Below, piece by piece: positions 1-9,132 of a DNA stretch of 64,000 nt; within the stretch, counting starts at the first letter, position 1, and every line of letters starts with the position of its first letter. The stretch spans positions 117,888 through 181,887 of the forward strand of contig JAKAGV010000007.1 of the NCBI GenBank assembly GCA_021815405.1, in the 5' to 3' direction. The translations under genes were made by a program, and so were the position numbers. The notes below the pieces were generated by a model that was not told where the DNA came from, did not search any database, and saw nothing but the letters and a program-made list of their open reading frames with translations. This DNA is from Bacteroidota bacterium (GTDB taxonomy: Bacteria > Bacteroidota > Ignavibacteria > Ignavibacteriales > Ignavibacteriaceae).

Positions 1-1581
1 TTTTAATAATCTTTCAAGCAAAGTATTGCAGGCTATTAGCAAAGCTTTGCCGTTTAAATCAGTGCTGCTGCTGGCTGCGGTAGGTGATGCATTTGCAACT
101 CTTGTTGTATTAGAAGATTCAATTTTTATCCTGCTGATTTCTACTGAAAAAATTTTTGCGGCAATCTGTCGCAGCTTGGCGTTGATGCCTTGTCCCATTT
201 CCACTGCTGCTGAAGAGATGCCAACGCTTCCATCAGAATAAATATGTACGAGAACGCTTGCTTGATTCATAAAAGTATTTGTAAAAGAAATCCCAAAGCA
301 GATTGGCATCAAAGCCATTCCTTTCTTCAGAAGAGTATTTGAAGAATTGAATTTAGCAATTGAATCTTTAATTTCCTTAATCTGAAATTTTGAATCGAGG
401 GACTGCCAGCATAACCTAGCAGTGCAGTTAACAGCGTTTTGTCCATAATGAAAGCTGTCACCTTCCTTCAATAAATTTTTTTGTTGGATTACGTCTGGTT
501 CTATTCCCATTGTTTGTGCAGCCTTAAAAATTGCCGCTTCTATAACGAACATTCCTTGAGGTCCGCCAAAGCCTCTGAAGGCAGTATTAGGTGGAAGGTT
601 GGTTCTGCAGCATAAGCCGGTTGCTTTTAGGTTAGGTATAAAATAAGAATTTGCAGCATGGAATAATGTCCTGTCCAAAATTGCAGGTGACAAATCTGCG
701 GCTGCACCAGCATTTTGATAGAAAGTAAATTCATAAGCTAAAATTTTCCCATCTTTGTCCAATCCGATTTTGAAGTCCGAAGAATAAGGATGGCGTTTAC
801 CAGTAACTCTAATATCTTCTTCACGTGGAAGCACTAATTTTGCCGGACATTTAAGATTGAATGCAGCTAGAGCGGTTATGGCAGCCCATGCATTTGCTTG
901 ATCTTCTTTTCCTCCAAAACCTCCGCCAATTCTTGGGACGTCCACTTCAACTTTATTCATTGGCAGGTCAAGTACTCTTGCAGCTATACGCTGCACTACA
1001 GTTGGTCCTTGGGTTGATGAAAATATTTTTATTCCTTCGCCATCAATTGGAAATGCAAGAGAAACTTGAGTTTCCATATAAATATGTTCTTGTCCGCCGG
1101 TCTCAGTTGTCCCATCTACAATAACATCGCAATCTTTCCATGCGGTCTCGATATTACCTGAAGAAAATATTTTTGGCGGAATAATTAATTCTCCAGCTGC
1201 AAATGCTTCTCTTGGATCTGTAATTGCTTTCAACTTTTCAATTTCTACTTTTATTTTATTTCTCGCTATTCTAGCGATTAACTGTGTCTCGGCAGCAACC
1301 ACAGCAACGGGCTGTCCAACGTAAGTAACTTCATCTTCCGCAAGGAGTAATTCATCTAAGACAATTCCGCCAATCTGATTCTTCCCTGGAATATCTTTGG
1401 CAGTAAAAATTTTTTTAACTCCTGGAACCTTAATCGCTTCATCAAGAATTATTTTTTTGATTTTCCCATGAGCTAATGGCGAAAAAAGTATTGAGAGGTA
1501 AACTGTATTTACAGGTACTGGGATATCATCGATAAATATCGATTCACCACGAACATGCTTAGTCAAGTCAGTGTTTACCAT
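1..1581 (-). CDS. xdhB: Xanthine dehydrogenase molybdopterin-binding subunit (partial, 3' end outside window)
   Basis: Large molybdenum-cofactor subunit of a xanthine dehydrogenase/oxidase-type hydroxylase, expected to oxidise hypoxanthine or xanthine in purine breakdown together with the FeS/FAD subunit encoded just upstream. I translated the minus strand from the ATG at 1581: 527 codons run open to the window edge. The N-terminal a/b hammerhead domain comes first, then the cofactor motif GGGFGGKEDQA at about residues 217-227, NTAFRGFGGPQG at about 330-341 and AVEMGQGI further on, all family hallmarks. The C-terminal part with the catalytic glutamate is outside the window, so activity cannot be judged. 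The start overlaps the stop of the upstream gene by 7 bases (ATGGTAA), which implies translational coupling. The substrate could be another aldehyde or purine, since this family is broad. Confidence 0.88.
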   Translation of the reverse strand, partial: MVNTDLTKHVRGESIFIDDIPVPVNTVYLSILFSPLAHGKIKKIILDEAIKVPGVKKIFTAKDIPGKNQIGGIVLDELLLAEDEVTYVGQPVAVVAAETQLIARIARNKIKVEIEKLKAITDPREAFAAGELIIPPKIFSSGNIETAWKDCDVIVDGTTETGGQEHIYMETQVSLAFPIDGEGIKIFSSTQGPTVVQRIAARVLDLPMNKVEVDVPRIGGGFGGKEDQANAWAAITALAAFNLKCPAKLVLPREEDIRVTGKRHPYSSDFKIGLDKDGKILAYEFTFYQNAGAAADLSPAILDRTLFHAANSYFIPNLKATGLCCRTNLPPNTAFRGFGGPQGMFVIEAAIFKAAQTMGIEPDVIQQKNLLKEGDSFHYGQNAVNCTARLCWQSLDSKFQIKEIKDSIAKFNSSNTLLKKGMALMPICFGISFTNTFMNQASVLVHIYSDGSVGISSAAVEMGQGINAKLRQIAAKIFSVEISRIKIESSNTTRVANASPTAASSSTDLNGKALLIACNTLLERLLK

Positions 1582-3020
1582 ACCAGTTCCTCGGCTTTGA
1601 TTAAATCCGGAAACAATTTATTGAAGTGAGCTAAAATTATTTGCTTTACTAAGATTGTTTTATATTCTGCTGACCCACGCACATCACTTATCGGCGAGAT
1701 TTCTTGTTCTGCAATTTCACAAGCTTCTTTTAAATTAGTTAAGCAGAGCTGCTTTCCATTTAAATATTTGGAGGTTTTTTTTAGCAGCATTGGAAATGGA
1801 GCGACTCCACCAGCTGAAATTGAGATATCAGTAATAATGTTTTGTCTGACATTAATAAGAATTGCAGAGTTCACACTGGCAATATCAAGATATGTTCTTC
1901 TTGAAATTTTTTCAAAATTTATTTTTAATCCTTTCTCAGGGATGCGAAAACTGATTGTCTCAAGTATCTCCTTTGGCTTTTTATCGAATAGTTTATAACC
2001 TTTATAAAATTCAGACATGCTGACTTCTCTTAACTTCCCATCTTCACTAAAATGAAGAATAGAATTTAGTACAAGAAAGAAAATAGTCATGTCCCCGATT
2101 GGAGATGCATTTATAATATTACCTCCTAAGGTTGCGCGATTTCTGATCTGGGTTGAGCCGAATAAACTGAAATATTCTTTTATATCAGGAAGGATTTTAT
2201 TTAGAATTGAGGATTCACGTATTTCGTTAACAGTAGCAGAAGCACTTATTCGGCACTCGTTATTTTCAATATATATTTTTGGCAATTTGCTATCGGTTTC
2301 TATGAAAATTATTCCTTCGTTTTCAATCTCTTTATTTTTTTGAAGGAAAATATCAGTCCCGCCTGCTGTTACTAATCCATTCGTGATATAATCCTCCTTG
2401 GCTTCTTTAGTAATATTATTTAACATGTCAGGAATTGAAAGAAAGTATTCCGGAACAATACCATATTGTACCAATTCTTTAGTTCGTTCATTTGCCTGAT
2501 TAATTTTATTTGAATGAAGATCCACAAAATTTATGATAGATCTTTTAATGGAAGCATATCCGGTACAGCGGCATATATTACCATCAATTGCTGCAAGCAA
2601 TGTTACATAATTTATTTTCGAACTTGAAAGAAGGGAACCAGTGAGCGAGACAATGAATCCCGGCGTACAGAATCCGCATTGAATTGCTGATTCATTTATA
2701 AATGACTGCTGCACCGGATTTAAGTTTTGCTGGTTTAGCCCTTCGATTGTTACTATATGTTTACCAGCAAGTGCACCGATTGGTAAGATACATGAATTGA
2801 CGGTTTTATAGTTTACTTGACTGCCGTTCAATTCTCCTATTAGAATTGAGCATGCACCGCAATCGCCTTCTCTACAACTTTCTTTAGTTCCGTTTAGATG
2901 GAGTTGTGTGCGAATAAAATCCAATGCACTAGCTGCTGGATTTATTTCGGTTGAAATAATTTCATTATTACAAATAAAGTGGATCGTTCTTGCCAATCTG
3001 ATCCCCGCATTTTTTTGCAT
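1575..3020 (-). CDS. xdhA: Xanthine dehydrogenase small subunit, fused [2Fe-2S] and FAD domains
   Basis: Electron-transfer subunit of the same enzyme, 481 aa, close to the roughly 460-490 aa of bacterial XdhA proteins that fuse the iron-sulfur and FAD domains. The plant-type ferredoxin cluster ligands are Cys49, 54, 57 and 77 (CREGDCGAC motif). The second, helical cluster uses Cys115, 118, 150 and 152 (CGFC...CRC). The FAD-binding domain follows from about residue 190, with TAGGTDIF and IRNRATLGGNI as flavin-contact motifs, and a CO-dehydrogenase flavoprotein C-terminal domain ends the protein. It is transcribed first, with the molybdenum subunit overlapping its stop. No convincing ribosome binding site precedes the ATG at 3020, so a slightly later start is possible. 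No xdhC-type maturation gene is visible in the window. Confidence 0.9.
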   Translation of the reverse strand: MQKNAGIRLARTIHFICNNEIISTEINPAASALDFIRTQLHLNGTKESCREGDCGACSILIGELNGSQVNYKTVNSCILPIGALAGKHIVTIEGLNQQNLNPVQQSFINESAIQCGFCTPGFIVSLTGSLLSSSKINYVTLLAAIDGNICRCTGYASIKRSIINFVDLHSNKINQANERTKELVQYGIVPEYFLSIPDMLNNITKEAKEDYITNGLVTAGGTDIFLQKNKEIENEGIIFIETDSKLPKIYIENNECRISASATVNEIRESSILNKILPDIKEYFSLFGSTQIRNRATLGGNIINASPIGDMTIFFLVLNSILHFSEDGKLREVSMSEFYKGYKLFDKKPKEILETISFRIPEKGLKINFEKISRRTYLDIASVNSAILINVRQNIITDISISAGGVAPFPMLLKKTSKYLNGKQLCLTNLKEACEIAEQEISPISDVRGSAEYKTILVKQIILAHFNKLFPDLIKAEELVW

Positions 3021-3529
3021 GAAAAATAGTTCTAACTTTTTGAACTTGCAAGCGAAAAGAATTTAAATTTATTATGTGCTTTAGAACCTATTTACCAATT
3101 TTTTCTTCTATAAAGTATTGCCAATTTATAATCTTATCCTTACTTTGAGTTTGCAATTATTATTATGCTTAAAACATTTGAAATACAGGAGATGACAAAA
3201 GTAATATTGATTTAAAGTTATTCCTTTTGTCGGATTATTTTACCTTTAGTCGTTTATATTTGCTGAGGGTAGAATTTTGATTAAGATAATAATTTGTTTT
3301 TAGCAAATTTATTCGAACTAAAAAATTTCTATTTTCATTTCCATCTAGAGTGCGGAAAATCGTCTATCATATTTAACCTTGGATTAGATCAAGTCTAAAA
3401 GTGTTTTAGACGCTGGATGGAAAACGGTTCTGAATTTTTGATTGCGGATCAGAAATAATTTCAATAAAAATTTGATTCCCATAAGTATATGGAATTAATC
3501 ATTCATTCATTCAATAGTGAGGGCAATTT
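3021..3529. other. Intergenic region between divergent xdhA and the beta-helix protein gene
   Basis: About 509 bases without a credible gene. It must hold the promoters for both divergent genes, but I cannot assign -35/-10 boxes with confidence. Two things stand out: an 8-bp perfect inverted repeat at 3393-3411, and a short run of tandem ATTC units at about 3499-3513, just before the start of the plus-strand gene. Confidence 0.6.
3393..3411. promoter_or_regulatory. Perfect inverted repeat, possible operator
   Basis: The arms GTCTAAAA (3393-3400) and TTTTAGAC (3404-3411) are separated by 3 bases. It lies in the divergent spacer about 120 bases before the beta-helix gene. There is no U-tract after either arm, so a regulator site is as likely as a hairpin. 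No matching regulator is encoded nearby. Confidence 0.25.
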
Positions 3530-6500
3530 ATGAAAGTCAAATTATACCTTTCGGTTGCATTGCTTACAGCTTTATTAGGATTAGTTTTCGTTACTCCTGT
3601 AAAAGCTCAAAGTCTTCAGGCACCATGGTTACTAGCTCCAAATTTTAATCCATTAGTCAGCACGAACCCAGTTGAATTGACTTGGGAGTATGCGCTTGGT
3701 GATACGGCATTACCACCATCTGGTGAGACGTATCATGTTCAAGTTTCAACAAGTTCTTCTTTTGCTACTACACTTCTTGATGTATCTGGCTTGACTAATG
3801 AATATTATAACGGGTTCCCAGTTTCAGCATCAACTACTTATTATTGGAGAGTGAGACTTGAATCTGTATCAGATTCATCTTCATGGTCTTCAGGTTGGTT
3901 TGGAACAACAGCGAGCATTACCCCGACTGCAAGTGATACTATTTTTGCTTCAGTCAATTCCATTGGAATGATTTCACCTTCTGGAAGTGTTGCGGTTGCC
4001 AGCGGAGGCAGTCAATCTTTTACATTTTCACCAAGTACAGGATATCATCTTGATAGTTTGTTGGTTGATGGAGTCAAAGTAGATTCTTTGACCAGTTATA
4101 CTTTTACAAATGTAACTGTAAACCATACAATTGCGGCTTACTTTAGTATCAACACTTATACTATTACTGTTACTCCCTCAGTTACAAATGGTACCGTTAC
4201 TGCAACGGGAATTGTAGATAGTGTTTTAACTGTAAATTATGGTGCAACGCCAACCTTTACTATTACACCAAATGCCGGTTATGAAATATCTTCGATAACT
4301 ATTAATGGTATGACGAATGTACCGGTTACAGATTCTACCGGACAAAATTACACGTTCGCAAGTGTTTCATCCAACCAAACTATAACTGCTTCTTTTATTG
4401 TCAGCAACAATTATTATGTTGATGGTACTTTAGGAACTGATGATACATTACACGGATCTTCTAAAGGAACCGGCGCGTGGAAAACAATTCAATTTGCTAT
4501 CGACCATGTTGGTTCCGGTAAAACTATTAATGTTGCAACCGGTACTTACGATAGTACCTTTTCGGTTTATAAGAAAACTAATTTAACAATAAAAGGAAGC
4601 GGTGCCGACAGCGTTATCATAATTCCTTCTACTCTTATTTCAACTGGAGTTGCGCATAAATATGTTGCGAATACGCAGGCAGTTGTTTTCGTAGATAGTT
4701 CTTCAAATATTAATTTAGAAGATCTAACAATCAAGAGCGGCTCGGCTGCTCCCGGAAACGGCGGCGCCGATGCAATAGTGTTCTGGAATTCTTCCACCGG
4801 CTCAATTAACGGAAGTAATGTAACCGGAACGTATACGATAAATGGTGACCAGACTGGACAGGGAATTGCAATTGATGCAGGTATTGGAGATACTTCAACA
4901 ATATCAGTGACAAATTCAGTAATTAGTGGATTCCAGAAAAATGGTATTGATGCTCTTAATGGAAATGGTGTTATTAACACCAATCCTGGAGTTATCAATT
5001 TAACCGTTAACGGATGTACAATTACCGGTGCCGGTCCTACTACCGCCATTACACAAAATGGAATAGTTGTTTGGAACATAGGCGGTGGAAGTGTAATGGG
5101 AACCGTTAACAATACTTCATTTTCTGGATTTGATCTGGACACAGCTGCAACTGTCAGCAATTATGCATGCGCAATCCTTACATATGGTACAAGTGCTGCA
5201 AACATTATGACTGTTTCAAATTGTACATTTGGATCAAACATTCAACTTTATATTTCTGCTGTCAGCGGTGCAAATATTGACGCAACAAATAATAATACAT
5301 TCAATGGCGTTAATCCTGCAAGTGCATCCTTGCCACAGTTATTCGCGATCGAAGATAAAATTGATCATAAGCTTGATAATGCAAGTGAAGGTGTTGTTTA
5401 CGTTAAATCGAATAACTTATACGTGAGCAACGATGGGACTAATACTTCAATACAAAATGGTATTGATGCTGCAACTGCTGGTGACACTGTTAATGTTAAC
5501 GCAGGAAGGAACATAGAGAATATAAATATCTCGAAAGATATAACGCTTTCTTCATCAGCAGGTGCTGATACTATTAATGGCTTAATTACAATTGCAAGTG
5601 ACGGAGTTAATATCAATGGCTTTACGATAATTAATCCTTCTGCAAATACCGGCATTTACGCAAACGCCGTTAATAATTTAACAATTGAGAATAATACAAT
5701 AGACAGTATTGGAACAGTGTTATCTAATGGTTCAGCCCAAGCAATTGATATCCATGGTTCTACCATTAATAATATCTCGAATATCACTATATCCGGCAAT
5801 ACTATTTTGAATATAGGTAATACCAATCTAATTCATGACTCAACTGCTGGAGGCAGTGCTAAAGGTGTTTATCTTGGTGATACTTCTCCAACAGGAAAAA
5901 TTAGCAATGTTATAATTGAAAACAATAACATTAGCCACATATATGCATCTACTGCTCCATGGATTGGAGGACCTCATTACGGCGGAGGTGCCGGAGCGTA
6001 TGGAGTTCTTGTTAATCATGTAGCTCCTAATCTAGTGGTAAAAAATAATAAAATAAGTTATCTGGAAGGATTGTGGGCTCATGGTATCGGGCTTGAAGGC
6101 AATACTCAAAACGCTTCCGTTCAAAGAAATACAATTAGTTATTTAGTAGATCATAAGATTCCTTCGGATGCAGTTGCAGTATTTGTTGATAATACTAATA
6201 CATCAGCAAATACTTTGCATATAAATAATAACAGCTTTGAACATATGATTTACGGCGTAGTAAATACCGATACCGTAAATACTGTTGACGCTACCGAAAA
6301 CTGGTGGGGTGATGCAACAGGACCAAGCATTTCTACAAATCCGGGCGGTCTTGGAGACTCGGTTAGCTTTTATGTTAATTACAGTCCATGGAATACTGGG
6401 ACTTCCGGATTATATTTTACCAATCAGGTTTCTGTTACCGGTGCAACTTTTACAATTCCTTTTTATATAAGTTCTGACGGAAATAGCTTTAATACTTTGC

Positions 6501-7750
6501 AGGGCAAGTTTACCTATGATACAACAAAGCTATCATTCCAAGGTGCAACTTATGGTCTAGGGACATTAATAAATGATGAAGGTTGGACAATATTCTTTAG
6601 TGAAACTTCACGCGGAACAATTAGTTTTGCCGGTGTCGGATTAACTCCAATCGACTCAAATGGTTTGTTGTTCAATCTAACTTTTACCATAACCGCTAAT
6701 AATGCAGGCTCTTCATCAATTACTGGTAATTATGCTGACTTTTTAGCTGGCGGTAATCAAATATTTGGCAACTCAGGTTCATTTTCCGGAACTGTTACTT
6801 ATACTCATATTAATACCACTTATTTAAGAGGTGATGTTAATCTTGATGGAGCTGTTACTTTAGATGATGCTCTCCTTCTACAAAATAAAATTACTAGTGG
6901 TACGCTTAGTACATTATCTAATTTGGCAAGACAAAATGCTGACGCTGATTTAAGCAGCGGCAATCCGTCTGCTACGGTTCCTGATACTACTCAATTAACT
7001 GCAAATGATATTCTTTATATTTTGCAGTATGTAATAACTGGATCCTGGCCGACTCCGCCAGTGGCAAACATCGTATCAGCTGCTTTGCAATTCTCTAATG
7101 CATCAATCGGAAATAATCAATTGCTGCATTTGCCTATTGCAGTCAACAACGCAACCGGAGTTCAAACTCTTGAAGTTACTTTGAGATATAATTCCAAGGA
7201 ACTGAATTATCAGACCTTTGCTCAATTGAAACTAAATAATGGTGATTTGTTAGATGCTCAAAAAATTTCTGATGGAATCGTCAGATTTGTTTACGTTTCA
7301 AGGACTCCTAGCAAAGGGAACATTTTACCTGGTGAGATTGTACTTAAGCTTACCAACGGTATTCCACAATCCGGAAGCATTACAACTACTTACAGCATAA
7401 ACGGAAGCAAAGAGCAAACCGGACCTTCGTATAACTTTGGTGTAACTTCGGTCGAAAATACCGTTGTTCCAAAAGAATTTTCTGTAGCGCAGAATTATCC
7501 TAATCCGTTTAACCCGAGTACAATAATTAACTACGATCTTCCAAAATCTTCTTTCGTTTCTATTAAGATATATGATATGCTTGGTAGGGAAGTAAAAACT
7601 TTAGTTAGTTCTGAAAAACCAGCCGGCTCATATTATGTTCAATGGAACGGAGATAACAACAATGGAGAACACGTTGCCAGCGGTGCTTATATTTATAGAG
7701 TGGTTGCTGGTAATAATGTTGTTGTTAAAAAAATGTTGTTGCTCAAATAA
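3530..7750 (+). CDS. Large secreted T9SS protein: beta-helix, cohesin-like and dockerin-like modules
   Basis: 1406 aa secreted surface or extracellular protein. Signal peptide is residues 1-26 (cut near VKA|QS). An FN3-like segment at about 30-125 is followed by two InlB B-type repeats (about 135-290, with NYGATPTFTITPNAGY). A long asparagine-rich right-handed parallel beta-helix, pectate-lyase/NosD style, fills about 295-960. A cohesin-like beta-sandwich (about 970-1095) precedes a dockerin-like pair of calcium loops beginning GDVNLDGAVTLDD (D1102, N1104, D1106) and ending near 1172. A second cohesin-like domain runs about 1180-1285. The last ~95 residues are a T9SS type A sorting domain (NYPNPFNPSTI, ending KKMLLLK), so export through the Por system is expected. 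No catalytic motif is seen. Adhesion, matrix or polysaccharide binding are possible roles. It stands alone, with a hairpin terminator after it. Confidence 0.85.
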   Translation: MKVKLYLSVALLTALLGLVFVTPVKAQSLQAPWLLAPNFNPLVSTNPVELTWEYALGDTALPPSGETYHVQVSTSSSFATTLLDVSGLTNEYYNGFPVSASTTYYWRVRLESVSDSSSWSSGWFGTTASITPTASDTIFASVNSIGMISPSGSVAVASGGSQSFTFSPSTGYHLDSLLVDGVKVDSLTSYTFTNVTVNHTIAAYFSINTYTITVTPSVTNGTVTATGIVDSVLTVNYGATPTFTITPNAGYEISSITINGMTNVPVTDSTGQNYTFASVSSNQTITASFIVSNNYYVDGTLGTDDTLHGSSKGTGAWKTIQFAIDHVGSGKTINVATGTYDSTFSVYKKTNLTIKGSGADSVIIIPSTLISTGVAHKYVANTQAVVFVDSSSNINLEDLTIKSGSAAPGNGGADAIVFWNSSTGSINGSNVTGTYTINGDQTGQGIAIDAGIGDTSTISVTNSVISGFQKNGIDALNGNGVINTNPGVINLTVNGCTITGAGPTTAITQNGIVVWNIGGGSVMGTVNNTSFSGFDLDTAATVSNYACAILTYGTSAANIMTVSNCTFGSNIQLYISAVSGANIDATNNNTFNGVNPASASLPQLFAIEDKIDHKLDNASEGVVYVKSNNLYVSNDGTNTSIQNGIDAATAGDTVNVNAGRNIENINISKDITLSSSAGADTINGLITIASDGVNINGFTIINPSANTGIYANAVNNLTIENNTIDSIGTVLSNGSAQAIDIHGSTINNISNITISGNTILNIGNTNLIHDSTAGGSAKGVYLGDTSPTGKISNVIIENNNISHIYASTAPWIGGPHYGGGAGAYGVLVNHVAPNLVVKNNKISYLEGLWAHGIGLEGNTQNASVQRNTISYLVDHKIPSDAVAVFVDNTNTSANTLHINNNSFEHMIYGVVNTDTVNTVDATENWWGDATGPSISTNPGGLGDSVSFYVNYSPWNTGTSGLYFTNQVSVTGATFTIPFYISSDGNSFNTLQGKFTYDTTKLSFQGATYGLGTLINDEGWTIFFSETSRGTISFAGVGLTPIDSNGLLFNLTFTITANNAGSSSITGNYADFLAGGNQIFGNSGSFSGTVTYTHINTTYLRGDVNLDGAVTLDDALLLQNKITSGTLSTLSNLARQNADADLSSGNPSATVPDTTQLTANDILYILQYVITGSWPTPPVANIVSAALQFSNASIGNNQLLHLPIAVNNATGVQTLEVTLRYNSKELNYQTFAQLKLNNGDLLDAQKISDGIVRFVYVSRTPSKGNILPGEIVLKLTNGIPQSGSITTTYSINGSKEQTGPSYNFGVTSVENTVVPKEFSVAQNYPNPFNPSTIINYDLPKSSFVSIKIYDMLGREVKTLVSSEKPAGSYYVQWNGDNNNGEHVASGAYIYRVVAGNNVVVKKMLLLK

Positions 7751-7769
7751 AATACTTACTCAAATCAAT

Positions 7770-7797
7770 TCCCAATTCCGCTAAAACGGAATTGGGA
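7770..7797 (+). terminator. Hairpin terminator after the beta-helix protein gene
   Basis: An 11-bp perfect stem (core CCCAATTCCG / CGGAATTGGG) with a 6-base loop starts 20 bases after the stop codon. The following T-rich stretch is short, so termination may be only partly intrinsic. Confidence 0.6.
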
Positions 7798-7855
7798 GTT
7801 TGATCTTCAAGTCTTAAAAAGATATTTTGATTAAATATTAATACTGGAGAAAATT

Positions 7856-7969
7856 ATGAGTTTGCAAACTATAGTTGTGAGTTCTGTAGTTATGTTTAGT
7901 GCTTTTGCAGGAGTGACATTTTTAGGTGGTTATATATCGTATTATATTAAGAAATCAAAAAGGGATTAA
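7856..7969 (+). CDS. 37-aa small single-span membrane protein
   Basis: Short ORF with ATG at 7856 and TAA at 7967-7969. GGAGA lies 6 bases before the start and makes a good ribosome binding site. The peptide has a hydrophobic stretch from about residue 6 to 30 and a basic tail ending KKSKRD, so it should be a one-pass inner-membrane peptide with the tail in the cytoplasm. It follows the beta-helix gene terminator and converges on the SDR gene, with 4 bases between the stops. I do not recognise its family. Small respiratory or transporter subunits have this shape, but no partner gene is adjacent. Confidence 0.45.
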   Translation: MSLQTIVVSSVVMFSAFAGVTFLGGYISYYIKKSKRD

Positions 7970-7973
7970 GAAT

Positions 7974-8723
7974 TTATTTAATAGAATAACCACCGTCAAT
8001 TACAATATTGGATCCTGTTATCCACTTAGCTTCATCACTAAGCAGAAACATTGCAAGATTAGAGACATCTTCAACGCTTCCAATGCCGAGAGGATGCTCT
8101 AATTTTATTGTATCAATATGACCGGGATATCGTGCATCTATACTGTCGGTAAGTTCGGTTGGAATCCAGCCTGGAGTTATGGCATTTACTCTTAAATCCT
8201 TTATTGCTAATTCCAGGGCAATTGATTTTACGGCTCCAATTACGGCACTCTTTGCTGCGGAATATGCAGTAAAACCGGTTTCACCTTTTATGCCTGCAAC
8301 TGAAGCAAGTAATACATGTGAGCCCTTTTCTGCAGTTATCTTTTTAGAAGATATAATCCTTATCAATTCAATTCCTGAGTATAAACTTGTTCTGATTATT
8401 TGCTCAGCATCTTTCCAGTTGAAGGCTCTTAGAGGAGTAAATTTATTTATCCCGGCGCAGTGTACGCTGCCATTTATTTTTCTTTCAGATGCAAAATTTT
8501 CTATTGCACTTTTAAGTGCTTCAAAATTATTTACATCTAATGCAGCGGGAACGATTTTATCTTTATATATTTCTTTAAGTTCATTTAATCTTTCACTACG
8601 TCTTCCTATAGCAAGTACTGTGGCTCCGGAATCCATTAGATCTGTTGCAATCTTTTTACCTATTCCGGATGTTGCGCCTGTAACTACAAATCTACTTTCA
8701 GAGAAATCAAATTTTATGTTCAT
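7974..8723 (-). CDS. SDR-family NAD(P)-dependent oxidoreductase
   Basis: 249-aa classical short-chain dehydrogenase/reductase, cytosolic. The Rossmann nucleotide motif is TGATSGIG (15-22). The catalytic residues are Ser141, Tyr154 and Lys158 (YSAAK), and the C-terminal signature is near NIVIDGGYSIK. The usual NNAG is replaced by HCAG (88-91), a modest deviation. The sequence around residue 36-42 (AIGRRS) suggests NADPH rather than NADH, by family precedent. It is a single gene, convergent with the small ORF, so context does not reveal the substrate. A 3-oxoacyl-ACP reductase or sugar/alcohol dehydrogenase are both possible. Confidence 0.85.
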   Translation of the reverse strand: MNIKFDFSESRFVVTGATSGIGKKIATDLMDSGATVLAIGRRSERLNELKEIYKDKIVPAALDVNNFEALKSAIENFASERKINGSVHCAGINKFTPLRAFNWKDAEQIIRTSLYSGIELIRIISSKKITAEKGSHVLLASVAGIKGETGFTAYSAAKSAVIGAVKSIALELAIKDLRVNAITPGWIPTELTDSIDARYPGHIDTIKLEHPLGIGSVEDVSNLAMFLLSDEAKWITGSNIVIDGGYSIK

Positions 8724-9132
8724 GAAAATCTATTTATAAATTTGTTTAGAAAATGCTTCAGAGTTTATTATCCGAATAAAGTTACAATTAAAAAATTACT
8801 TATTTTTTCTAGCAAGATAATATACTTGATGCAGGCGTTAAATAATCTGTATCAAATTAGTTTTATCTGAATAAACTGTCAAGTTTAGAGAACAAGAATC
8901 TTGAGATATTCTTAAAATGATATACAATTCTCAATATTTTTTATTTTGAAAATATGCTAAGCTAATTTATCAGTACTTATAAAATGGTATAATAATTGAT
9001 AATTCTAAGCGAAATTATTGTTTTTTCCATCAACTAGAGAATAAATATTTTCTAAGTCTTGTTGCTATTTGATTTTAAAGCTCACATTTTTTGCGGTAAC
9101 TTTTTATATAACCTGGAAGGAAAATAGAGATA
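8724..9132. other. AT-rich intergenic region
   Basis: About 409 bases between the divergent SDR gene and the SGNH gene. I see no gene, repeat or clear hairpin. It should contain the promoters of both neighbours. GGAAGGAAAA just before 9133 serves as ribosome binding site for the SGNH gene. Confidence 0.6.

Noticed and set aside
4567..5160. 197-codon minus-strand ORF inside the beta-helix protein gene
   Set aside because: Antisense to a clear multidomain gene. The proline/valine-rich translation mirrors the repetitive coding strand.
8179..8739. 186-codon plus-strand ORF over the SDR gene
   Set aside because: Antisense shadow of a gene with all SDR catalytic motifs.
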